The notes under the pieces were generated by a model. That model searched no databases. It was not told the DNA's origin and was given only the letters and a program-made list of their open reading frames with translations. This document shows positions 51,496 to 61,385 of a stretch of DNA of 64,000 nucleotides, one piece after another. This stretch comes from Mycolicibacterium moriokaense (lineage in GTDB: Bacteria; Actinomycetota; Actinomycetes; Mycobacteriales; Mycobacteriaceae): contig NZ_AP022560.1 in the NCBI RefSeq assembly GCF_010726085.1, positions 3,038,001 to 3,102,000 on the forward strand, written 5' to 3'. Both the position numbers and the translations under genes were made by a program. The stretch's first letter is position 1, and each line of letters starts with the position of its first letter.

Positions 51496-52185
51496 TCAGC
51501 CTTGGGGTTCGCCAACGCGGGGGGACTGGTCACGGGTGTAGTACGCCAGCCCGCCGATGATCGCGGCCACGATGAACGAGCCGATGGCGAGCCATATCGC
51601 CGCACCGGTGAAGGAACGGGCGCTGGGGTCGGTGTAGCGGGCCTGGGCGTTCATCGTGCTGACCACACCTGGCCGTAGCCGCCACTCGACGATTTCGGCC
51701 GACACCTGGTCGCCGTTGGTCGACGTGACCTCGCCGGGGAACGACACGGACAGCGTCACGTCGGCGTCGGGGTCATTCAGCGAGGTCAGATCGACACGGC
51801 CCTCGAGGATCACCAGGTCGCCGGCCCGTCGCAGGGAGATGTCCACCCCGGCCGCATCCCGGTTCATGTTCGCCAGCTGGGGGAGTTCGGCGAAGGTGAG
51901 GTCGGAAAACACCGCCTGTGAACCGACGTAGTCGTCGCGGCTGTAATCCGAGACGGCGACCTTGTTGGCGAAGGTCAGGTTGTTGAGTAGCTGCGGACCC
52001 TTGTCGTCGGGGTTGCGCTGTTTGGCCGCCGCGATGATCTGGCCCGACACCCTGTCGTCCGGCGACACCGTGATCGAGGTGCGGACCCGGACGCAGCCGA
52101 CGACGGTCGGCAGGACTATCAAGATCAGCAGGGCAACGGCGAGCAACCGTCGGGTGCCATGGTTGCGCGGCTGGTGAGCGGACAC
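51496..52185 (-). CDS. lppM: Lipoprotein LppM
   Basis: A 229-residue surface lipoprotein. N-terminal signal (RRLLAVALLILIVLPTVVGC) ends in a lipobox with the lipidated Cys; an external beta-rich domain follows, and a C-terminal membrane helix (AIWLAIGSFIVAAIIGGLAYY) gives a second anchor. In M. tuberculosis LppM affects phagosome entry and maturation. GTG at 52185 gives a normal n-region; a TTG at 52224 overlapping the GNAT stop (TTGA) is an alternative and would add 13 residues. Rv2172c, which I recall next to lppM in M. tuberculosis, is missing from the 104-base gap to idsA2. Confidence 0.9.
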   Translation of the reverse strand: MSAHQPRNHGTRRLLAVALLILIVLPTVVGCVRVRTSITVSPDDRVSGQIIAAAKQRNPDDKGPQLLNNLTFANKVAVSDYSRDDYVGSQAVFSDLTFAELPQLANMNRDAAGVDISLRRAGDLVILEGRVDLTSLNDPDADVTLSVSFPGEVTSTNGDQVSAEIVEWRLRPGVVSTMNAQARYTDPSARSFTGAAIWLAIGSFIVAAIIGGLAYYTRDQSPRVGEPQG

Positions 52186-52220
52186 AGCGAACACACGGTC
52201 ATCGTGCCAGACACGAGGGC

Positions 52221-52847
52221 TCAAAGAGGCAGTGTGCGGCCCAGGATGGCGAAGGCCCGTGGGTCACCCGCGAAGTGGTAGCCGCGGATGATGTCGGCGA
52301 AGCCGAGCCGACGGTACAGCCGCCAGGCGCGGTTGGCTTCGCCGTTGATCTCGGGCGTCGACAGCAGGACGTGCGATTCGCGTCGGTCCGCCAGCAGGCG
52401 CCGCGCCAGCGCCTCCCCGAGGCCGCGGCCCTGGGCGCGGGGGTGGATGTGCAGTTCGGTCAGCTCGAAGTAGCTGGTCATCAGCTCGGCGATGCGTGCG
52501 GAGTCGGTACCGACCCGGTGCAGGCCGGCGATCACCTGTTGCTGCCACCACTGGTCCGGGGCGCCGCAGTAGCCGTAGGCGATGCCGAGCAGCGGTGCCG
52601 AGGCCAGCTCGATGTCGGAGGGTGGCGACCCGTCGGGTCCGCCCCGCTCGGGGACCTCTGGAACGTCGGGGACTTCGACGGCGGCGACCGCCTTCCAGCC
52701 GCCCCGCTGGGTGTGCTCGAGCCACATCGATGCGCGCTGGTCTTCGGTACCGCGCGGGTAGCGCATGGCGTCGACGTAGACGGACAGCGCTTCACCGAGC
52801 CGGCGTTGCATGTCGCTCGGCGACAGGCCGATCAGAAATGTCGCCAA
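52221..52847 (-). CDS. GNAT-family acetyltransferase (Rv2170-like)
   Basis: A 208-residue GNAT protein. The acetyl-CoA-binding motif A is TELHIHPRAQGRGLGEALA (about residues 128-146), with the RxxGxG loop RAQGRGLG; motif B follows in NRAWRLYRRLGFADI. A stretch with repeated WWQQQVIAGL precedes. Substrate unknown. The start is TTG at 52847, favoured by AGGAG about eight bases upstream. It is divergent from the DUF3040 gene across 230 bases; no gene or clear structure was found in that gap. Confidence 0.9.
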   Translation of the reverse strand: MATFLIGLSPSDMQRRLGEALSVYVDAMRYPRGTEDQRASMWLEHTQRGGWKAVAAVEVPDVPEVPERGGPDGSPPSDIELASAPLLGIAYGYCGAPDQWWQQQVIAGLHRVGTDSARIAELMTSYFELTELHIHPRAQGRGLGEALARRLLADRRESHVLLSTPEINGEANRAWRLYRRLGFADIIRGYHFAGDPRAFAILGRTLPL

Positions 52848-53077
52848 CTTGCTCCTGTCCCTGAACAGCGTCCTGCGATCACCTTCACACCATTATCGAG
52901 TGGAGCGTGGTGTTGCTCGCCCGTGGCGGTGTACGTCATACAATCGGGCGTCGAACTAGGTGGTACGGCTCAGATTGACCTCGTATCATGACTGTTAGGT
53001 GGCCGTCCACACGGGCGACACCAGTTTGAACGATTGAGACCGGTCGCATCGGCTCCAAGGCCCCGAGGGAGGGACGA

Positions 53078-53482
53078 ATGCCACTCTCCGATCATGAGCA
53101 GCGCATGCTCGATCAGATCGAGAGCGCGCTCTATGCCGAGGACCCGAAGTTCGCTTCGAGTGTCCGTGGGGGCACGCTGCGGACACCTTCCACCCGGCGT
53201 CGACTGCAGGGTGCAGCGCTTTTTGTGATCGGGCTGGCGATGCTGGTAGCCGGTATCGCGATCCCGGCCACCCGGATCGGCGACTTCGCGATCCTTTCCG
53301 TCATCGGCTTCATCGTCATGTTCGGCGGCGTGGTCTTCGCTATCACGGGTCCGCGCGTGCCGGGCGGCCCTGGCCGGTTGGCCCCCGACGAGGTCGGACA
53401 GCAGCGGCAGAAGCGGGCCAAGGGTTCCGGCTCCTTCACCAGCCGCATGGAGGACCGGTTCCGCCGCCGCTTCGACGAGTAG
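53078..53482 (+). CDS. DUF3040 membrane protein (Rv2169c-like)
   Basis: A 134-residue actinobacterial protein. The N-terminus PLSDHEQRMLDQIESALYA, followed by EDPKFASSVR, is the DUF3040 hallmark; two membrane segments (about 48-66 and 71-92) follow, then a basic C-terminus (RRFDE end). Function unknown; often next to the dcw cluster. ATG at 53078 follows GAGGGAGGGA. A strong terminator lies 12 bases after the stop, separating it from mraZ. Confidence 0.92.
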   Translation: MPLSDHEQRMLDQIESALYAEDPKFASSVRGGTLRTPSTRRRLQGAALFVIGLAMLVAGIAIPATRIGDFAILSVIGFIVMFGGVVFAITGPRVPGGPGRLAPDEVGQQRQKRAKGSGSFTSRMEDRFRRRFDE

Positions 53483-53494
53483 GTACGAAACGAC

Positions 53495-53530
53495 AACAGG
53501 GGCAGCCCATTTCGGGCCGCCCCTGTTTTT
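53495..53530 (+). terminator. Rho-independent terminator after the DUF3040 gene
   Basis: AACAGGGGC (53495-53503) and GCCCCTGTT (53519-53527) are exact inverted copies with an inner CCC/GGG pairing; a run of five T (53526-53530) follows. Best canonical terminator in the window. Confidence 0.9.
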
Positions 53531-53573
53531 GTGTGTGCGACCGCGCGCTCGATGCGGGCGCGTGCGAATTTCC

Positions 53574-53588
53574 CCCCACCGCGCCCCA
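53574..53588 (-). promoter_or_regulatory. Reverse-orientation pair of TGGGG boxes
   Basis: On the minus strand TGGGG starts at 53588 and 53578, ten bases apart, the same spacing as the plus-strand boxes near mraZ. It may be a second MraZ site or chance in GC-rich DNA. Confidence 0.3.
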
Positions 53589-53691
53589 CTGCCGGTGACC
53601 AGCGGCTTTCAATACGCCCACCTGGACTTTTGCCGAACCCGAAGACGACTGGACCCGACTCCGACGTGCAGAAGCGGCTGATCCAGGGCGC

Positions 53692-53761
53692 AAAGTGGGG
53701 AGATCACCACAACTCGCCTGCATTTTTGGAGCAAAGTGGGGGATTGTGGGGTAAAGTGGCG
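53692..53761 (+). promoter_or_regulatory. Candidate MraZ boxes upstream of mraZ
   Basis: TGGGG begins at 53737 and 53747 and TGGCG at 53757, each ten bases apart; two of the three are preceded by AAAG, and AAAGTGGGG also occurs at 53692. In E. coli MraZ binds TGGGN direct repeats spaced by five bases, and in mycoplasmas AAAGTGG-type repeats. The match in sequence and spacing supports autoregulation of the dcw cluster. Not tested here. Confidence 0.65.
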
Positions 53762-53804
53762 GCAACGGAGCAACCGAGGCTTCGGAGTATCGGGAGGTGG
53801 CGAG

Positions 53805-54236
53805 ATGTTTCTCGGCACCTACACGCCGAAACTCGATGACAAGGGGCGGCTCACACTGCCCGCCAAATTCCGCGACGCGCTGGCAGGAGGGTTGATGGTC
53901 ACGAAAAGCCAAGATCACAGCCTTGCCGTCTATCCGCGTGCGGAGTTCGAAAAACTGGCACGACGGGCATCGCAGGCGTCCCGGAGCAATCCGGAGGCCC
54001 GGGCATTCCTGCGTAATCTCGCCGCGGCCACCGATGAACAGCACCCCGACTCACAAGGCCGGATCACGTTGTCGGCCGATCATCGCCGCTACGCCAACCT
54101 CTCGAAGGACTGCGTGGTGATCGGATCGGTCGACTACCTCGAGATCTGGGATTCGGCTGCGTGGCAGGAATACCAGCAGTCCCACGAAGAGAACTTCTCC
54201 GCGGCCACAGATGAAGCTCTGCACGACATCATCTGA
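53805..54236 (+). CDS. mraZ: Transcriptional regulator MraZ
   Basis: AbrB-like DNA-binding regulator and first gene of the division and cell-wall cluster. The 143-residue protein has two tandem SpoVT/AbrB-type domains, recognisable by [20 protein letters not shown] (residues 6-25) and [17 protein letters not shown] (about 81-97), each with the conserved Asp/Gly-Arg motif. ATG at 53805 follows GGGAGG. The rsmH start overlaps its 3' end by 26 bases. Confidence 0.97.
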   Translation: MFLGTYTPKLDDKGRLTLPAKFRDALAGGLMVTKSQDHSLAVYPRAEFEKLARRASQASRSNPEARAFLRNLAAATDEQHPDSQGRITLSADHRRYANLSKDCVVIGSVDYLEIWDSAAWQEYQQSHEENFSAATDEALHDII

Positions 54237-55386
54237 TGCCCCGGCCAGCCGGCACGTTGCCTTTGCACCGTGGCCTCTGCCCGAACCGGCCCTGGCGTAC
54301 TTCCCCGACGCCAGGTCCGCGCTCTCGGGCAGGGACCTCGATGCAGGGGCCTTCACCGGAGGCTTAGACGGAGGCACAGCGATGCCCGATGTTCCAGAAG
54401 ACTCCACCGATCACGGACACATTCCCGTCCTGCTCGACCGCTGCGTCGAACTGCTGGGTCCGGCACTGACCCGCACCGCCCCCGACGGCAGCGGCGCCGT
54501 GCTCGTCGACGCCACCCTCGGCGCGGGCGGGCATGCGGAACGATTCCTCACCGAATTCCCCGCACTGCGGTTGATCGGCCTGGACCGCGATCCCAACGCG
54601 CTCTGGATCGCCGGCGAGCGGTTGTCGCAGTTCGGTGACCGGGTCCTGCTGGTGCGCACCCGCTACGACGGGATCGCAGGAGCACTCGAGCAATCCGGTT
54701 ACTGGGAGGGCAGTGCGCCCCTCGTCGACGGCATCCTCTTCGACCTCGGGGTGTCCTCGATGCAACTGGACCGCACCGAGCGCGGTTTCTCGTACGCGTC
54801 GGACGCCCCACTCGACATGCGGATGGATCCCGACGCACCGCTGACCGCCGCCGAGGTCGTCAACACCTACGACGAACGGACGCTGACCCGGATCCTGCGT
54901 GAGTTCGGTGAGGAGCGGTTCGCCAGCCGCATCGCCGCGCAGATCACCCGGCGGCGTGCCACGCGACCGTTCTCGACCACCGGCGAGCTGGTTGAGCTTC
55001 TGTACCAAGCGATTCCGGCCCCGGCCCGCCGCACCGGTGGACATCCGGCGAAGCGGACCTTCCAGGCATTGCGCATCGCCGTCAATGGTGAGCTGGAATC
55101 GCTACGCAACGCGCTGCCCGCGGCGCTCGACGCGTTGGCTCCCGGCGGCCGAATCGTGGTGATGGCCTACCAATCCCTCGAGGACCGCATCGTGAAGAAC
55201 CAGTTCGCGGCGGCCACGTCGTCCCGGACGCCGCCGGGGCTGCCGGTTGAATTGCCGGGCCACGAGCCGGAATTCGTCGCCTTGACCCGCGGTGCGGAGC
55301 GCGCGGGAGCCGAGGAGATCGCTTTGAACCCACGTAGCGCGTCGGTGCGGCTGCGGGCACTGGAGAAAGTTGGGGGATCTCGATGA
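54211..55386 (+). CDS. rsmH: 16S rRNA (cytosine1402-N4)-methyltransferase
   Basis: SAM-dependent methylation of C1402 in the ribosomal decoding centre. The core starts near residue 70: [27 protein letters not shown] (SAM motif), [21 protein letters not shown] and [16 protein letters not shown]. It has a mycobacterial N-terminal extension with [17 protein letters not shown], which resembles the start of the M. tuberculosis protein, so it is translated; ATG at 54211, inside mraZ, is the only ATG, GTG or TTG in frame before it. ATG at 54382 with GGAGG upstream would give a shorter 334-residue protein and may be a second start. Its stop overlaps the next gene (ATGA). Confidence 0.95.
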   Translation: MKLCTTSSDAPASRHVAFAPWPLPEPALAYFPDARSALSGRDLDAGAFTGGLDGGTAMPDVPEDSTDHGHIPVLLDRCVELLGPALTRTAPDGSGAVLVDATLGAGGHAERFLTEFPALRLIGLDRDPNALWIAGERLSQFGDRVLLVRTRYDGIAGALEQSGYWEGSAPLVDGILFDLGVSSMQLDRTERGFSYASDAPLDMRMDPDAPLTAAEVVNTYDERTLTRILREFGEERFASRIAAQITRRRATRPFSTTGELVELLYQAIPAPARRTGGHPAKRTFQALRIAVNGELESLRNALPAALDALAPGGRIVVMAYQSLEDRIVKNQFAAATSSRTPPGLPVELPGHEPEFVALTRGAERAGAEEIALNPRSASVRLRALEKVGGSR

Positions 55387-56375
55387 AGGCGAAGCAGCCC
55401 AAGAAGGTCAAGCGTTCGGCACCGGCGCGCGGGAACGACGAGCGCCGCCGCAGCCCCCGCAACGGTCGTCGCGCCCCGGAAGCCCCGTCGCGCCGCAAGC
55501 CCGCCCGCGAGCAGCGGCCCGCGCGTTCGGCGCCGAAGACCAACCCGATTTCGCGGCCGAAGGGCGCGCCCGGCCGTCCGAAGAACGCCGGTCAGGCCAA
55601 GGCCCGCGCCAAGGCTCGGAAGGCGAAGGCGCCCAAGGTCATCCGGCCGCCACTGCGCGAACGCATCATCCTCAAGCTGGCATCCATCGACCTGAACCCC
55701 CGCACCCTGGTCGCCAGGGTGCCGTTCGTCGTCCTGGTCATCGGATCGCTGGGCGTCGGCCTGGGCACCACGCTGTGGCTGTCGACCGACGCCGCGGAGC
55801 GGTCCTATCAACTCGGCTCCGCCCGTGAGACGAATCAGGCTCTGCTGCAACAGAAGGAAGCGCTCGAGCGCGACGTCCTCGAGGCCCAGGCGGCACCCGC
55901 GTTGGCCGAGGCGGCGCGCGAACTCGGCATGATCCCGTCCCGCGACACCGCGCACCTCGTGCAGGATCCCGCAGGCAACTGGATCGTTGTCGGCACCCCC
56001 AAACCCGCCGAAGGCGTTCCGCCGCCGCCACTCAACACACCGCTGCCCGACGAGACGCCTGCCGCTCCCGCCCCCACCGCTACGCAGGGCCCGCAAGCGC
56101 GCGTCGTCGAGCCGCGTGAGCTCACCGTGCGGGTACCCCAGCCAACCGGTCTCGCACCCACTCCCGGTACCGGTCAACCGACGCCGGTGACACCTGCCGT
56201 TCCCGCGCCGACCGCACCCGGTGCCGAAGTGCCCCACGGAGCGGGGACGCTGCCCGCGCTGGGGCCGATGCCCGCCGCCCCGGCCGCGCCGTCCGCGCCA
56301 TTGCTCCAGCAGCCGCTGACGGTGCCGCCGGCGCCCGGCCCGGTCACCGCGCCGGCCCCGGGGGCGCCCGCATGA
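55383..56375 (+). CDS. ftsL: FtsL-like divisome membrane protein (Rv2164c-like)
   Basis: Position between rsmH and pbpB and topology identify the FtsL-type protein of the divisome. The 330-residue protein has a very basic N-terminus of about 110 residues (Lys/Arg/Pro/Ala), one membrane segment (about 118-138, [20 protein letters not shown]), a short coiled coil ([18 protein letters not shown]) and a Pro/Ala-rich external tail of about 150 residues. The coiled coil is what FtsL uses with FtsB and FtsQ. Both ends overlap neighbours by four bases. Confidence 0.88.
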   Translation: MKAKQPKKVKRSAPARGNDERRRSPRNGRRAPEAPSRRKPAREQRPARSAPKTNPISRPKGAPGRPKNAGQAKARAKARKAKAPKVIRPPLRERIILKLASIDLNPRTLVARVPFVVLVIGSLGVGLGTTLWLSTDAAERSYQLGSARETNQALLQQKEALERDVLEAQAAPALAEAARELGMIPSRDTAHLVQDPAGNWIVVGTPKPAEGVPPPPLNTPLPDETPAAPAPTATQGPQARVVEPRELTVRVPQPTGLAPTPGTGQPTPVTPAVPAPTAPGAEVPHGAGTLPALGPMPAAPAAPSAPLLQQPLTVPPAPGPVTAPAPGAPA

Positions 56376-58291
56376 GCCGCGGCAAGGGCGCCGCACGCGG
56401 CGGCAAGCCGAAGGAGCGCCCCGTGGTGAAGATGCAGGAGCGTTCGGCGCGCTCGCGGCGCACCCGCATGCCCGCGCCCGACGCCGGTCTGCGCAGTGCG
56501 TCCTTCGTGTTCCGGCACCGGGTCGGAAATGCCGTCATCTTCCTGGTGCTGATCATCGCGGCCGGGCAGCTGTTCAACCTCCAGGTGCCACGCGCCGAGG
56601 GGTTGCGCGCCGAGGCGGCGAGCCAGCTCAAGGTCACCGACGTCGACAAGGCGGTACGCGGTGCGATCGTCGACCGCAACAACGACAAGCTCGCCTTCAC
56701 GATCGAGGCTCGCGCGTTGACGTTCCAACCGCTCAAGATCCGCAAGCAGCTCGAAGAGGCGCGGGCGAAGACTCCCGATGCGCCGACTCCGGAACAGCGG
56801 ATGCGTGACATTGCCGCCGAGGTCGCATTGCGGTTGAACAACAAGCCCAATGCCGCGACGGTGCTCAAGAAGCTCAAGAGCAACGAGACGTTCGTCTATC
56901 TCGCGCGTGCGGTCGACCCGGCCATCGCGGACGCCATCACCACCAAGTTCCCCGAGGTCGGCTCGGAGCGTCAGGACCTGCGCCAGTACCCGGGCGGATC
57001 GCTGGCGGCCAACATCGTCGGCGGTATCGACTGGGACGGCCACGGTCTGTTGGGCATGGAGGACTCGATGGACGCGGTGCTGGCCGGCACCGACGGTTCG
57101 GTCACCTACGACCGCGGCTCCGACGGAGTCGTGATCCCCGGGAGTTACCGCAACCGCCACGATGCGGTGGACGGCTCGACGGTGATGCTGACCCTCGACG
57201 ACGACATCCAGTTCTATGTGCAGCAACAGGTTCAGCAGGCCAAGGATCTCTCCGGTGCGAAGAACGCGTCAGCCGTGGTGCTCGACGCGAAGACCGGCGA
57301 GGTGCTCGCGATGGCGAACGACAACACCTTCGATCCCAGCCAGGACATCGGCAGGCAGGAACATCGCCAACTGGGTAACCCCGCGGTGTCGTCGCCATTC
57401 GAACCCGGTTCGGTCAACAAGATCATCACCGCCTCCTCGGTGATCGAATACGGGCTGTCGAACCCCGACGAGGTCCTGCAGGTGCCGGGCTCGATCCACA
57501 TGGGCGGGGTGACCGTCGGCGACGCCTGGGAGCACGGCACCATGCCGTACACCACGACCGGTATCTTCGGGAAGTCCTCCAACGTCGGCACGCTGATGCT
57601 CGCCCAGCGCCTCGGTCCGCAGAAGTTCGCGGAGATGGTGCGCAAGTTCGGGCTCGGCCAGCGCACCGGCGTCGGGCTGCCGGGCGAGAGCGCCGGTCTG
57701 GTCCCGCCGATCGACCAGTGGTCGGGCAGCACGTTCTCCAACCTGCCCATCGGACAAGGTCTTTCAATGACCCTGCTGCAGATGACGGGCATGTACCAGA
57801 CCATCGCCAACGACGGCGTGCGGATTCCGCCGCGCATCGTCAAGGCCATCATCGCGCCCGACGGCACGCGCACCGACGAACCCCGCCCCGACGGAGTTCG
57901 GGTGGTGTCGGCGGAGACCGCGCGCACCGTTCGGCAGATGCTGCGGGCGACGCTGCAGCGCGACCCGACCGGCGTGCAGCAGGGCACCGGCTCGCAGGGC
58001 GCCGTCGAGGGCTACCAGCTCTCGGGCAAGACCGGCACCGCCCAGCAGATCAACCCGGGCTGCGGCTGCTACTACAACGACGTCTACTGGATCACCTTCG
58101 CCGGCATCGCCACGACCGACGATCCGCGCTATGTCGTCGGCGTGATGATGGACAACCCGCACCGCACGGCCGACGGTCAGCCCGGGACGACGGCGGCGCC
58201 GCTGTTTCACAACATCGCCTCGTGGTTGCTCCAACGGGAGAACGTGCCGCTGTCACCCGAAGGCCCGCGGCTGACGCTTGTAGCCGACTGA
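56372..58291 (+). CDS. pbpB: Class B penicillin-binding protein PbpB (FtsI)
   Basis: Septal transpeptidase that crosslinks peptidoglycan with FtsW. The 639-residue protein has a basic cytoplasmic N-terminus, one membrane segment (about residues 48-68), a dimerisation/pedestal domain and a transpeptidase domain with SVNK (SxxK, about residue 347), SSN (about 402) and KTGT (about 554). No PASTA domain is present, as in other mycobacterial PbpB. ATG at 56372 overlaps the ftsL stop (ATGA). A gap of 44 bases precedes murE. Confidence 0.96.
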   Translation: MSRGKGAARGGKPKERPVVKMQERSARSRRTRMPAPDAGLRSASFVFRHRVGNAVIFLVLIIAAGQLFNLQVPRAEGLRAEAASQLKVTDVDKAVRGAIVDRNNDKLAFTIEARALTFQPLKIRKQLEEARAKTPDAPTPEQRMRDIAAEVALRLNNKPNAATVLKKLKSNETFVYLARAVDPAIADAITTKFPEVGSERQDLRQYPGGSLAANIVGGIDWDGHGLLGMEDSMDAVLAGTDGSVTYDRGSDGVVIPGSYRNRHDAVDGSTVMLTLDDDIQFYVQQQVQQAKDLSGAKNASAVVLDAKTGEVLAMANDNTFDPSQDIGRQEHRQLGNPAVSSPFEPGSVNKIITASSVIEYGLSNPDEVLQVPGSIHMGGVTVGDAWEHGTMPYTTTGIFGKSSNVGTLMLAQRLGPQKFAEMVRKFGLGQRTGVGLPGESAGLVPPIDQWSGSTFSNLPIGQGLSMTLLQMTGMYQTIANDGVRIPPRIVKAIIAPDGTRTDEPRPDGVRVVSAETARTVRQMLRATLQRDPTGVQQGTGSQGAVEGYQLSGKTGTAQQINPGCGCYYNDVYWITFAGIATTDDPRYVVGVMMDNPHRTADGQPGTTAAPLFHNIASWLLQRENVPLSPEGPRLTLVAD

Positions 58292-58335
58292 TCGGCGAAA
58301 TGGGCCGGGCGCCGGGCCGGTAACGTGTGGACGCC

Positions 58336-59868
58336 ATGAATCTGCGTCCCAGCCACCCCGAGGGCATTGCGCTCGCACTGCTTGCCGAGCAGGTGTCCGC
58401 GGTGCCCGCCAAAGGTGTGCGGCTGCCCGATCTCCGGATCACCGGGGTGACGCTGCGCAGCCAGGACGTCGTGGCGGGCGACCTGTTCGCCGCCCTTCCG
58501 GGCTCGGCGTCTCACGGTGCTCGCCACGCCGGACAGGCCGTCTCAGGCGGAGCCGTGGCGATCATCACCGACGCCGCGGGGGTCGCCGAGATCGGGGACG
58601 ACATCGGTGTACCGGTGCTCGTCCACCCGGCGCCGCGGTCGGTCCTCGGCGAAGTGGCCGCGACGGTCTACGGGCATCCGTCGGAAAAGCTGCGTGTCAT
58701 CGGCGTCACCGGAACGTCGGGCAAGACCACCACCACCTATCTTGTCGAGGCCGGGCTGCGCTCGGCCGAGCACAAGTCCGGGCTGGTGGGCACGGTCGGC
58801 ATCCGCATCGACGGCCGCGATCAGCCCAGCACGCTGACCACACCCGAGGCGCCCGACCTGCAGGCGCTGCTGGCCGTAATGGTCGAGCAAGGCGTCGACA
58901 CCGTCGTCATGGAGGTGTCGAGCCACGCGTTGACCCTGGGCCGCGTGGACGGCGTGCGGTTCGCGGTCGGCGGGTTCACCAACCTGTCCCGCGACCATCT
59001 GGACTTCCATCCGACGATGCAGGACTACTTCGACGCCAAGGCTCAGCTCTTCAAGCCCGAATCCGCAACGCACGCAAGCGCTTCGGTGGTGTGCATCGAC
59101 GACGAGGCGGGCGAGGCGATCGCCGCGCTGGCCTCCGACCCGGTGACGGTGAGCGCGACCGGGCGAGACGCCGACTGGGGCGTCGAGGACGTGCGCGCGG
59201 TCGGCTCAGGCGCCGAGACGTCCCAGGAATTCCTCGCCGTCGATCCCGCGGGCGTGCACCACGGACTGAGGATCGGCCTGCCCGGCCGCTACAATGTGGC
59301 CAACTGCCTGCTGGCGGTCGCGCTGCTGGACGCCGTCGGGGTGTCGCCGGAACAGGCGGCGCCGGGGCTGCGCACCGCGACCGTTCCCGGGCGACTGGAA
59401 CCCGTCGACCGCGGGCAGCCGTTTCTCGCGCTGGTCGACTACGCGCACAAGCCGGGCGCGCTGAAGGCGGTGCTGCAGACCTTGCGCGAGCAGAGCGCCG
59501 GGCGGCTGGCCGTGGTGTTCGGCGCGGGCGGCAACCGCGACGCGGGCAAGCGCGAACCGATGGGCCGGGTCGCAGCCGAACTGGCCGACCTGGTCGTGGT
59601 CACCGACGACAACCCCCGGGACGAGGATCCCGCGGCGATTCGTGCGGCGATCGTCGCAGGCGCCGCGGACACCGCCGCAGAGGTCGTCGAGATCGGCGAC
59701 CGGCGCGAGGCCATCGACTACGCGGTCGGCTGGGCGCAACACGGAGACACCGTGCTCGTAGCGGGCAAAGGCCACGAGCCGGGGCAGACCAGCCGCGGCG
59801 TGACGCGACCGTTCGACGACCGCGACGAGCTCGCCGCGGCGCTCGAGGCGTTGGGTCGTCGCGCGTGA
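58336..59868 (+). CDS. murE: UDP-N-acetylmuramoyl-tripeptide synthetase MurE
   Basis: Adds meso-diaminopimelate to UDP-MurNAc-L-Ala-D-Glu. The protein (510 residues from ATG 58336) contains the ATP-binding [43 protein letters not shown] and the DNPRDEDP motif that recognises meso-Dap. TAACGT at 58321 is nine bases before the ATG, so it may have its own promoter; a GTG three codons earlier is possible. Its stop overlaps murF (GTGA). Confidence 0.96.
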   Translation: MNLRPSHPEGIALALLAEQVSAVPAKGVRLPDLRITGVTLRSQDVVAGDLFAALPGSASHGARHAGQAVSGGAVAIITDAAGVAEIGDDIGVPVLVHPAPRSVLGEVAATVYGHPSEKLRVIGVTGTSGKTTTTYLVEAGLRSAEHKSGLVGTVGIRIDGRDQPSTLTTPEAPDLQALLAVMVEQGVDTVVMEVSSHALTLGRVDGVRFAVGGFTNLSRDHLDFHPTMQDYFDAKAQLFKPESATHASASVVCIDDEAGEAIAALASDPVTVSATGRDADWGVEDVRAVGSGAETSQEFLAVDPAGVHHGLRIGLPGRYNVANCLLAVALLDAVGVSPEQAAPGLRTATVPGRLEPVDRGQPFLALVDYAHKPGALKAVLQTLREQSAGRLAVVFGAGGNRDAGKREPMGRVAAELADLVVVTDDNPRDEDPAAIRAAIVAGAADTAAEVVEIGDRREAIDYAVGWAQHGDTVLVAGKGHEPGQTSRGVTRPFDDRDELAAALEALGRRA

Positions 59869-61385
59869 TCGATCTGACCATCGCCGAGATCGCCGACATC
59901 GTCGGGGGCCGCCTCGCCGACATCAGCGCCGAAGAGGCCGCCGCCACCAGGGTCACCGGGACCGTCGAGTTCGACTCGCGGGCCGTCGGCCCCGGCGGAC
60001 TGTTCCTCGCGCTTCCGGGCGCCCACTCCGACGGACACGACTTCGCGGCCGCCGCGGTCGAGCAGGGTGCGGTCGCGGTGCTGGCCGCGCGGCCGGTGGG
60101 GGTGCCCGCGATCGTCGTCGAGCCCGCGGCCGGCGATACGAGCGCCAGCGTCCTCGAACACGACGTCGACGGCTCCGGCGCGGCGGTGCTGGCGGCACTC
60201 GCGCGCCTGGCCGGGGCCGTCGCCGCGAAGCTCGTCGACGGCGGGCTGACGATCATCGGTGTCACCGGCTCGTCGGGGAAGACCTCGACCAAGGACCTGA
60301 TCGCCGCGGTGCTCGCCCCGCTCGGTGAGGTCGTCGCACCGCCGGGCTCGTTCAACAACGAACTCGGCCATCCCTGGACGGTGTTGCGCGCGACGGACGC
60401 CACCGACTTCCTGGTGCTGGAGATGTCGGCCAGGCACCGCGGCAACATCGCGGCGCTGGCCGCGATCGCGCCGCCGTCGATCGCGGTCGTGCTCAACGTG
60501 GGCACCGCGCACCTCGGCGAGTTCGGTTCCCGCGAAGCGATTGCGGAAACGAAAGCCGAACTGCCCCAATCGGTCCCGTCCTCGGGTGCGGTGATACTCA
60601 ACGTAGACGACACCGCGGTGGCGGCGATGGCCGATGTGACCGCGGCGCGCGTCGTGCGGGTGTCGCGGGAACCCGGCGCCCAGGTCGACGTGTGGGCCGA
60701 CGCGGTGACGCTCGACGAGCTGGCCCGCCCGCGGTTCACGCTGCACGCCGGGGGCGATCAAGTCGACGTCACGCTGGCGGTCCACGGCGACCATCAGGTG
60801 TCCAACGCGCTGTGCGCGGCGGCCGTGGCACTGGAATGCGGTGCGACCCTCGAACAGGTCGCGGCCGCGCTCGCCGCGGCGGGTCCGGCCTCCAAACATC
60901 GCATGCAGGTGGCCACCCGCGCCGACGGCGTCACGATCGTCAACGACGCCTACAACGCCAACCCCGACTCGATGCGCGCCGGGCTCAAGGCGCTGGCTTG
61001 GATGAGTCGGAGCGGCGCGTCCGAACGCCGCAGCTGGGCCGTACTGGGCGAAATGGCCGAACTCGGTGACGACGCGATATCGGAACATGACAGCATCGGG
61101 CGACTGGCCGTGCGATTAGATGTGTCACGACTGATCGTCATCGGAACGGGGAGGGCTATGAGCGCCATGCACCACGGCGCGGTGATGGAGGGGTCGTGGG
61201 GCTCTGAGTCCACCCAGGTCGCCGACGCCGACGCTGCGCTGGCACTGCTGCGGGAGGAGCTGCAGGCCGGCGACGTGGTGCTGGTGAAAGGCTCCAATGC
61301 GGCCGGGCTGGGCGCCCTTGCCGACGCCCTGATCGCCGACAGTGCCGACAACGGTGTCACCGAGACCGGGGACACCACCGCATGA
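59865..61385 (+). CDS. murF: UDP-MurNAc-tripeptide-D-Ala-D-Ala ligase MurF
   Basis: Joins D-Ala-D-Ala to complete the muramyl pentapeptide. The 506-residue protein has the three Mur ligase domains: N-terminal [20 protein letters not shown]-binding [18 protein letters not shown] (about 130-147), [11 protein letters not shown], and the late [19 protein letters not shown] at 59865 overlaps murE; the stop overlaps murX (ATGA). Confidence 0.96.
   Translation: MIDLTIAEIADIVGGRLADISAEEAAATRVTGTVEFDSRAVGPGGLFLALPGAHSDGHDFAAAAVEQGAVAVLAARPVGVPAIVVEPAAGDTSASVLEHDVDGSGAAVLAALARLAGAVAAKLVDGGLTIIGVTGSSGKTSTKDLIAAVLAPLGEVVAPPGSFNNELGHPWTVLRATDATDFLVLEMSARHRGNIAALAAIAPPSIAVVLNVGTAHLGEFGSREAIAETKAELPQSVPSSGAVILNVDDTAVAAMADVTAARVVRVSREPGAQVDVWADAVTLDELARPRFTLHAGGDQVDVTLAVHGDHQVSNALCAAAVALECGATLEQVAAALAAAGPASKHRMQVATRADGVTIVNDAYNANPDSMRAGLKALAWMSRSGASERRSWAVLGEMAELGDDAISEHDSIGRLAVRLDVSRLIVIGTGRAMSAMHHGAVMEGSWGSESTQVADADAALALLREELQAGDVVLVKGSNAAGLGALADALIADSADNGVTETGDTTA

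Larger units (their letters stand above)
53531..53804 (+). promoter_or_regulatory. mraZ upstream region (no gene)
   Basis: This stretch, together with the terminator, makes a 322-base gene-free gap. I see no coding frame with support. It contains a minus-strand pair of TGGGG boxes near 53574-53588, a single plus-strand AAAGTGGGG at 53692, the three-box array at 53736-53761, and the mraZ ribosome binding site GGGAGG about 7 bases before the start. No confident -10 hexamer was found. Confidence 0.6.

Noticed and set aside
52848..53077. Small gene in the 230-base GNAT-DUF3040 gap
   Set aside because: No frame with both a start signal and plausible composition; treated as a divergent promoter region (a TACAAT hexamer is present on the plus strand).
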